Below the pieces are notes generated by a model that worked only from the letters and a program-made list of their open reading frames with translations, was not told where the DNA came from and did not search any database. The translations under genes and the position numbers were made by a program. From Leptospira mtsangambouensis (GTDB lineage: Bacteria; Spirochaetota; Leptospiria; Leptospirales; Leptospiraceae), in assembly GCF_004770475.1 (NCBI RefSeq), contig NZ_RQHK01000017.1:434001-498000 (forward strand): a stretch of DNA of 64,000 nt, read 5' to 3'. Shown here in pieces: positions 59,094 to 64,000 of this stretch (within the stretch, counting starts at the first letter, position 1; each line of letters starts with the position of its first letter).

Positions 59094-61619
59094 ATGACCG
59101 AACAAAACGGCCAAGAAAACGAATCAAACAAAACCTTAGCACTGAATCTTTCCGGTAGACCAGACGTAGCCGGCGCTCTTAAATCTGGTGTGCGGGTCAT
59201 TCCGGTGGAAATTGAAGACCAAATGAAGGAAGCTTACCTTGATTATGCGATGAGTGTAATTGTAGGTCGAGCCCTTCCTGATGTTAGGGATGGATTAAAG
59301 CCAGTTCATAGACGTATTCTCCATGCGATGAATGAAAGAGCCTGGAGATCAGATCGTCCTTATGTAAAATCAGCGAAAATTGTTGGGGAAGTGATTGGTA
59401 ACTACCATCCACATGGTGACTCAGCAGTTTATGAAACAATGGTTCGTATGGCACAAACTTTTTCCATGCGAGAAACTTTGATCGATGGGCAAGGAAACTT
59501 TGGATCTGTCGACGGTGATAATGCTGCGGCATATCGTTATACAGAAGCTAAACTTACGAAACTTGCGGAAGAACTTCTTAAAGACATCGAAAAAAATACT
59601 GTAAGTTTTTCACCAAACTTTGATGATACGAGACAACAGCCTGATGTTTTACCAGCAAATTTTCCAAATATTTTAGTAAACGGTTCAACAGGAATTGCTG
59701 TAGGTATGGCAACGAATATTCCACCGCATAACTTAAAAGAATCGGTAAATGCTGTCATTGCTCTCATTCAAAACCCAGACATCACACTGCCGGAACTAAT
59801 GAAAATTCTTCCGGGACCAGATTTTCCAACAGGTGGAACTATTATCGGAGGGGAAGGTTTATACCAAGCTTATGCCACAGGAAAAGGTTCCATTCGCATT
59901 CGGTCCAAAGTTGATATCATCGAAAACAACAAGGGTCGTGAGATCATTGTCATTAATGAAATTCCATACCAAGTAAACAAAAAGAACTTACTCGAAAAAA
60001 TCGGGGAACTTGTGAATGAGAAAATCATAGAAGGTATCTCTGAAATTTTAGATCTTTCCGATAGAAAGGGAATTCGAGTTGAGATTCATGTTAAAAAAGA
60101 TGCAAACGCTCAGGTCATTCTAAATCAACTTTTCAAACTCACACAACTACAAGTGAGTTATGGAATTACAATGCTTGCGATTTTAAACAATCGCCCAAAA
60201 ATCTTTTCACTAAAAGAAATTCTAAAATCCTATGCAGATCATAGAAATGAAGTCGTTGTCAAACGTACGGAATTTGATTTAGATAAAGCGCAAAAAAGAG
60301 CTCATATCTTAGAAGGATTACGCATTGCTCTTGATAATATCGATGAAGTGATTCGTATCATACGTGCTTCCAAAGATGTAAAAGAAGCACAAAGTTCCCT
60401 CATGGCAACTTTCTCCCTTTCTGAAATCCAAGCAGATGCGATTTTGGAAATGCGTTTGCAACGTTTAACTTCTTTAGAAGTGCAAAAGATCATTGAAGAA
60501 TTGGAACAAGTTCGACTTCTCATTGCTGACCTAGAGGACATTCTTGCCAAACCAGAACGAGTGAAATCTATCATTTGTGACGAGCTTGGAAAAGTTTCTC
60601 AATCTTTTGGGAATAATCGCACAACAGAGATTAGTTTAGAATCTTTGGAATCTTCTACTTTTAATGCAGAAGATTTGATTGCAGATGAAGAAGTAGTGGT
60701 TCAGTTATCAGAAGATATGTTTATCAAACGTCTTCCTATGGATACTTTCCGTCGCCAAAAACGTGGTGGAAAGGGAGTCCAGGGAATCTCGACTAAAAGA
60801 GAAGACTTTGTTAAAAAACTAAGTAGTGCTATGACTCATGATAACTTAATGCTCTTTTCCAATAAAGGTAGAGCTTTCCTAATGAAAGTATATGAACTAC
60901 CAATTGGATCAAAAGAAGCCAGAGGAAAATCATTAAAAGCCGTGATCAATTTGAATGATGATGAAATCATTACTTCGTTATTCACTTTCAGAAATTTTGA
61001 TGAATCCTATTTGCTCATGGTGACAAGAGATGGGTTTGTGAAAAAGATCCAGTTGGATGAATTTACTAATACTAAAAAATCCGGAATCATTGCTATAGGA
61101 CTTCGTGATGGTGATGAACTAATCGATGTAATTGCCAATCCAAGTAACTACGATGTATTTATTGGAAGTAAAAATGGACTCGCGATTCGAATGAATTTGA
61201 ACGAACTTCGCTCGCAAGGTCGAACTGCTTCTGGTGTCACAGCAATGAAGTTGGAAGATGATGATGCCATTGCGGGAATTACAAAAGTAGAACCAGGAAC
61301 GAATCTATTCTGTGTTTCCGAAAACGGATTTGGTAAACGCACTGACTTCGAAGAATTTTCTACCAAAGGTCGCGGTGGGAAGGGAATGACCTATTTAAAG
61401 ATAGGCGAAAAGAATGGGCGGGCAGTAGGTGTCTCTTCCGTAAGAGAAGAGGACGAACTTCTTGTCATCACACAATCAGGGATGGCCATCCGAGTTGAAG
61501 TGAAAACCATTTCAATGGTTGGAAGATCTGCCATGGGAGTCAAAGTTGTTAATACCAAAGATGAAGACTTTGTGAAAGACTTTGCAGTTGTTAGAGATAC
61601 AGAGACCGATTCGGAATAA
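59094..61619 (+). CDS. gyrA: DNA gyrase subunit A
   Basis: An 841-residue subunit with catalytic Tyr in NAAAYRYTEAKL. The quinolone region reads HPHGDSAVYETMVRMAQ, so Ser83 is kept and position 87 is Glu instead of the E. coli Asp. The GyrA box RRQKRGGKGVQGI confirms gyrase rather than topoisomerase IV. Six beta-pinwheel repeats follow. Operon with gyrB and the dihydrouridine synthase. Confidence 0.97.
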   Translation: MTEQNGQENESNKTLALNLSGRPDVAGALKSGVRVIPVEIEDQMKEAYLDYAMSVIVGRALPDVRDGLKPVHRRILHAMNERAWRSDRPYVKSAKIVGEVIGNYHPHGDSAVYETMVRMAQTFSMRETLIDGQGNFGSVDGDNAAAYRYTEAKLTKLAEELLKDIEKNTVSFSPNFDDTRQQPDVLPANFPNILVNGSTGIAVGMATNIPPHNLKESVNAVIALIQNPDITLPELMKILPGPDFPTGGTIIGGEGLYQAYATGKGSIRIRSKVDIIENNKGREIIVINEIPYQVNKKNLLEKIGELVNEKIIEGISEILDLSDRKGIRVEIHVKKDANAQVILNQLFKLTQLQVSYGITMLAILNNRPKIFSLKEILKSYADHRNEVVVKRTEFDLDKAQKRAHILEGLRIALDNIDEVIRIIRASKDVKEAQSSLMATFSLSEIQADAILEMRLQRLTSLEVQKIIEELEQVRLLIADLEDILAKPERVKSIICDELGKVSQSFGNNRTTEISLESLESSTFNAEDLIADEEVVVQLSEDMFIKRLPMDTFRRQKRGGKGVQGISTKREDFVKKLSSAMTHDNLMLFSNKGRAFLMKVYELPIGSKEARGKSLKAVINLNDDEIITSLFTFRNFDESYLLMVTRDGFVKKIQLDEFTNTKKSGIIAIGLRDGDELIDVIANPSNYDVFIGSKNGLAIRMNLNELRSQGRTASGVTAMKLEDDDAIAGITKVEPGTNLFCVSENGFGKRTDFEEFSTKGRGGKGMTYLKIGEKNGRAVGVSSVREEDELLVITQSGMAIRVEVKTISMVGRSAMGVKVVNTKDEDFVKDFAVVRDTETDSE

Positions 61620-61628
61620 AGAGGAATT

Positions 61629-62642
61629 ATGATTACCATCGGGGGAGTAACAATCAAAGGTGATGTTGTTCTTTCTCCGATGGCTGGGATTTCAGACAGT
61701 CCTTACAGGCAAATTACTAGGCGTTTTGGTTCTGCCTTTGCCTATACGGAATTTGTTTCCACAGAACAACTGCTAATGGGAAATACAAAGTCGTTGGATA
61801 TGTTTCGTTATTTAGAAACAGAACGACCCGTTTTTTTTCAAATTTTCGGCTCCGATTTAGAAACGGTTGTCAATGCCTCTGAAATTGCAGCTTCAAAAAA
61901 ACCCGATGTCATTGATTTGAATATGGGATGTTCCGTGGCCAAAGTTTCCCACCACGGATCAGGAGCAGGGCTTTTACGCAATGTTCGTTTGGCAGGTGCT
62001 ATGATCGAAGGAATACGCAAAAAAACAAAGCTTCCTGTTACTGCAAAGATTCGCCTTGGTTGGGATTCTCATTCCTTAAATTATTTAGAAACAGTCAAAG
62101 TATTAGAAGGATCGGGTGTATCGGCGATTTCTGTGCATGGAAGGACGAAGGCAATGGCCTATACTGGAAAAGCTGACTGGAATGCAATTGGTGAAATCAA
62201 ATCCAAAGCAAATGTTCCCATTTTTGGAAATGGAGATGTGGCCAGTTTCTCAGAGGCAATAAATAAGAAAAAAACTTACGGTGTGGATCTTGTTCTCATC
62301 GGTCGCAAGGCAATTGGAAATCCCTGGATTTTTTCAGAAAAGCCAAAAGAAGAAGTTGGTTGGTTCGAAATCAAAGAAGTCATTTTGGAACATTTAAACC
62401 TAATGCTAAATTTTTATCCTTCCGAAGATGATTATGCTTTGATACTTTTTCGAAAGCATTTTATACGATATATAGAGAATACAGGATTCCCTGAAGAAAC
62501 AAAAAGAGAACTTTTATCCGTTACAAACGTTAATCAATTTATAGATAGATTGGAGTCCGTAGAAATGGATTCCAAATTTTTGGAAGCAAGCGAAATAAAA
62601 AACGAGAATATCAACTGTGAAACGTTTGTTAGTCTCGCATAA
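61629..62642 (+). CDS. tRNA-dihydrouridine synthase
   Basis: A 337-residue FMN enzyme reducing uridine in the D-loop of tRNA. PMAGISDSPYRQI, DLNMGCSVAKVSHHGSGAGLLRN (catalytic Cys region), VHGRTKAMAYTGKADW and GNGDVAS...LIGRKAIGNPWIF match the DUS family (DusB-like). It starts nine bases after gyrA and is probably cotranscribed with it. Confidence 0.93.
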   Translation: MITIGGVTIKGDVVLSPMAGISDSPYRQITRRFGSAFAYTEFVSTEQLLMGNTKSLDMFRYLETERPVFFQIFGSDLETVVNASEIAASKKPDVIDLNMGCSVAKVSHHGSGAGLLRNVRLAGAMIEGIRKKTKLPVTAKIRLGWDSHSLNYLETVKVLEGSGVSAISVHGRTKAMAYTGKADWNAIGEIKSKANVPIFGNGDVASFSEAINKKKTYGVDLVLIGRKAIGNPWIFSEKPKEEVGWFEIKEVILEHLNLMLNFYPSEDDYALILFRKHFIRYIENTGFPEETKRELLSVTNVNQFIDRLESVEMDSKFLEASEIKNENINCETFVSLA

Positions 62643-62653
62643 AGGAAGTTAAA

Positions 62654-63037
62654 ATGGCAGATTCAAAGCAGTCAATATTTTCTGATAGTTATAGTAAGTA
62701 TGGCGGAGCAAAACAAAAACGTAAAGATGCACGTGTGAAGTTGGATGTACCTTGTACGGTAGAACTCATCAAATCAAAAAATTCAAGCGTTACTGGACAT
62801 CTTTCTGATTTGGGAACAGGTGGACTTGCGTTCCAAACAACTGCAATCTTTTATGAAGGTGACCAAGTAAAAATTCAGTTTTCGCTTCACCAAAATCCGT
62901 TAGAAATTATTGGTACCGTACATCGAACAGCAGGTAAAACTACTTCGGTAATCTTTCAACCTTTGGCTGCGGCGGAACACAAGGTAGTGCAGGAGTTCAT
63001 CCATAAACACTACTTTGATCCAAAATTAAAAAAGTAA
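62654..63037 (+). CDS. PilZ-domain protein
   Basis: A 127-residue protein consisting of a PilZ domain, preceded by AAGGAAG. The RxxxR motif is present (RKDAR), but the DxSxxG motif reads DLGTGG with Gly in place of Ser. PilZ domains bind c-di-GMP through both motifs, so binding may be weakened or altered. Cytoplasmic. A GGDEF-EAL enzyme at 1.5 kb could supply the ligand. Confidence 0.85.
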   Translation: MADSKQSIFSDSYSKYGGAKQKRKDARVKLDVPCTVELIKSKNSSVTGHLSDLGTGGLAFQTTAIFYEGDQVKIQFSLHQNPLEIIGTVHRTAGKTTSVIFQPLAAAEHKVVQEFIHKHYFDPKLKK

Positions 63038-63060
63038 CTTTCTATTTATCTAAAAAAAAA

Positions 63061-63085
63061 GCCTCCTAAAAAGGAGGCCTTCTTT
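63061..63085. terminator. Rho-independent terminator (mainly for the minus strand)
   Basis: GCCTCCT (63061-63067) pairs with AGGAGGC (63072-63078) over AAAA. An A-run at 63052-63060 makes a strong U-run for minus-strand transcripts; on the plus strand the T-run is weak. It closes both the PilZ gene and the LipL21 gene. Confidence 0.85.
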
Positions 63086-63109
63086 GAAACTGAATGCTAA
63101 ACAGTCAGA

Positions 63110-63691
63110 TTACTGAGCTGCAGTTGCCTTTGCTTCAAGAGCTTTTTGTCCACCTGCATAACGCAAGTATCCAACACACTGACATTCTTCCCAAGTTTCA
63201 GGTTCGCCAACATTTGCGCAAATTCCTGTTTCATTGTTAAGTGAGCAGCAGTCATAAACCCCAACACCTTTGATGATACCTTTTGATTCAGAAACAATTA
63301 CGGAACCTGTGGATTGACCATCAGATACACCAGAAGCTTGTTCTAAGTATTCACCTAAGATTTTTTTCAAACCATCACCAGCAACTTGAAGACGAGCTGC
63401 TTCGCGGCAAGTGGATTGTTTCATTGCAACCGAGTTAGCTTTGATAGCTTTGTCAGAAGCACGTGCAGAAAATTTCATGTAAAGATAATCGTATTCTTTC
63501 TCTTTCCCTTTGCAATATTCAGCAGGGCTCTCACCACGTTTTGCAGCAGCGGCATCAGGTGCACAAGCCCAACCTTCAAAAATCCAACCATTTTTACCTA
63601 CGGTCGTAGCGTCTCTTCTGCCTCCATCATTGGATCCGCAAGATACAACAAATGCGATTAGAGAGGCACATACGATAAGCGATTTCTTCAT
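63110..63691 (-). CDS. lipL21: Outer-membrane lipoprotein LipL21
   Basis: A 193-residue lipoprotein with the signal MKKSLIVCASLIAFVVSC. The mature sequence RRDATTVGKNGWIFEGWACAP, ASDKAIKANSVAMKQSTCREAARLQVAGDGL, LEQASGVSDGQSTGSV and GVGVYDCCSLN closely matches what I recall of LipL21 of Leptospira, an abundant surface lipoprotein that binds peptidoglycan and myeloperoxidase. In L. interrogans lipL21 also lies within ten genes of dnaA, supporting the assignment. Confidence 0.9.
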   Translation of the reverse strand: MKKSLIVCASLIAFVVSCGSNDGGRRDATTVGKNGWIFEGWACAPDAAAAKRGESPAEYCKGKEKEYDYLYMKFSARASDKAIKANSVAMKQSTCREAARLQVAGDGLKKILGEYLEQASGVSDGQSTGSVIVSESKGIIKGVGVYDCCSLNNETGICANVGEPETWEECQCVGYLRYAGGQKALEAKATAAQ

Positions 63692-63820
63692 AAAGAATCT
63701 ACTCCTTTTCCGAAGAATTTGATCCTATAAAAAACCCTTGTCAATCTTTTCTCAAAGAAAACGAATGATGCCTGCAGGATAAAGATTTACATTTTCCGTG
63801 AATGGACCGATTCTAATTTT

Positions 63821-64000
63821 ATGTCTCGCCGCCCCCTCCGAATTCCCTATGCATTGATTTTGATTTTTATTGCGTTCTTCCCCGAATTTATTTTCGGGAA
63901 AGAAATTTCTATCCTGCCAGCTTACATTTCCGGAGAAGTACCACCTGTCCTTGGATCAAGACGAGAGGCAGGGTTTGAATTGTCCCGTCTTTCACGACAC
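63821..64000 (+). CDS. Exported protein, cut by the window edge
   Basis: The frame opens at ATG 63821 (MSRRPLRIPYALILIFIAFFPEFIF), a signal-like start, and continues to the window end without stop, giving 60 visible codons. No family can be assigned from this fragment. Confidence 0.6.
   Translation, partial: MSRRPLRIPYALILIFIAFFPEFIFGKEISILPAYISGEVPPVLGSRREAGFELSRLSRH

Overview
The window looks like a piece of the large chromosome of a Leptospira species, probably from the saprophytic (L. biflexa-like) side of the genus. The evidence is the replication-origin neighbourhood (dnaA, dnaN, recF, DUF721/dciA, gyrB, gyrA) followed by a gene recognisable as the leptospiral lipoprotein LipL21, a plastid-type ferredoxin-NADP reductase of the leptospiral kind, many spirochaete-style lipoprotein signals, and an AT-rich base composition. 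The species assignment is an inference from remembered protein families. No insertion sequence, prophage, CRISPR array or rRNA operon was seen.

Left part (1-31 kb): a PAS-GGDEF-EAL signalling protein and an M23 peptidase; a four-gene heme/iron-uptake-like locus behind a Fur-like site (lipoprotein, HmuY-like lipoprotein, TonB-dependent receptor, HExxH protein); ferredoxin-NADP reductase and a PC4-like protein; a von Willebrand A-STAS fusion; queE coupled to a SNF2-type helicase; a dicarboxylate symporter followed by a run of exported proteins and lipoproteins including two TRL-like proteins; the K+-dependent membrane pyrophosphatase; acs, folE, a glycosyltransferase, a Bfd-like protein, a WbuC cupin, two alpha/beta hydrolases, a DUF2892 protein and a TrmA-family RNA methyltransferase.

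Middle part (31-43 kb): an unusual tRNA-punctuated unit, tRNA-Ser(UGA), tRNA-Ser(GCU), a membrane protein whose 3' end runs in frame into tRNA-Arg(ACG), then tadA, whose only usable start codon lies one base after that tRNA. TadA is the enzyme that deaminates A34 of exactly this tRNA. A further tRNA-Ser(GGA) precedes dnaX-ybaB-recR. Then come a porin-like protein, a periplasmic binding protein, an OmpA/PD40 protein, serS and tatD.

Origin-proximal part (41.7-64 kb): an M23-like protein with a degenerate zinc site next to a bactofilin, YaaR, an MsbA-like ABC exporter, parB-parA-rsmG with two parS sites buried in coding sequence (in rsmG and in the following hypothetical gene), mnmG, ilvE, holB and then the dnaA-dnaN origin region. 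The intergenic region between dnaA and dnaN carries three copies of TTATCGACA-like sites and five GACATA repeats ahead of an AT-rich stretch. The DnaA domain IV signature lacks the usual Asp that reads the DnaA box, suggesting an altered DnaA/box pair. The replication and topology genes continue to gyrA, followed by a dihydrouridine synthase, a PilZ protein and LipL21.

The points most worth a second look are the tRNA-punctuated tadA unit, the variant DnaA/DnaA-box pair with GACATA repeats, the parS sites inside genes beside a bactofilin/degenerate M23 module, and the HmuY-like locus lacking the classical heme ligands.
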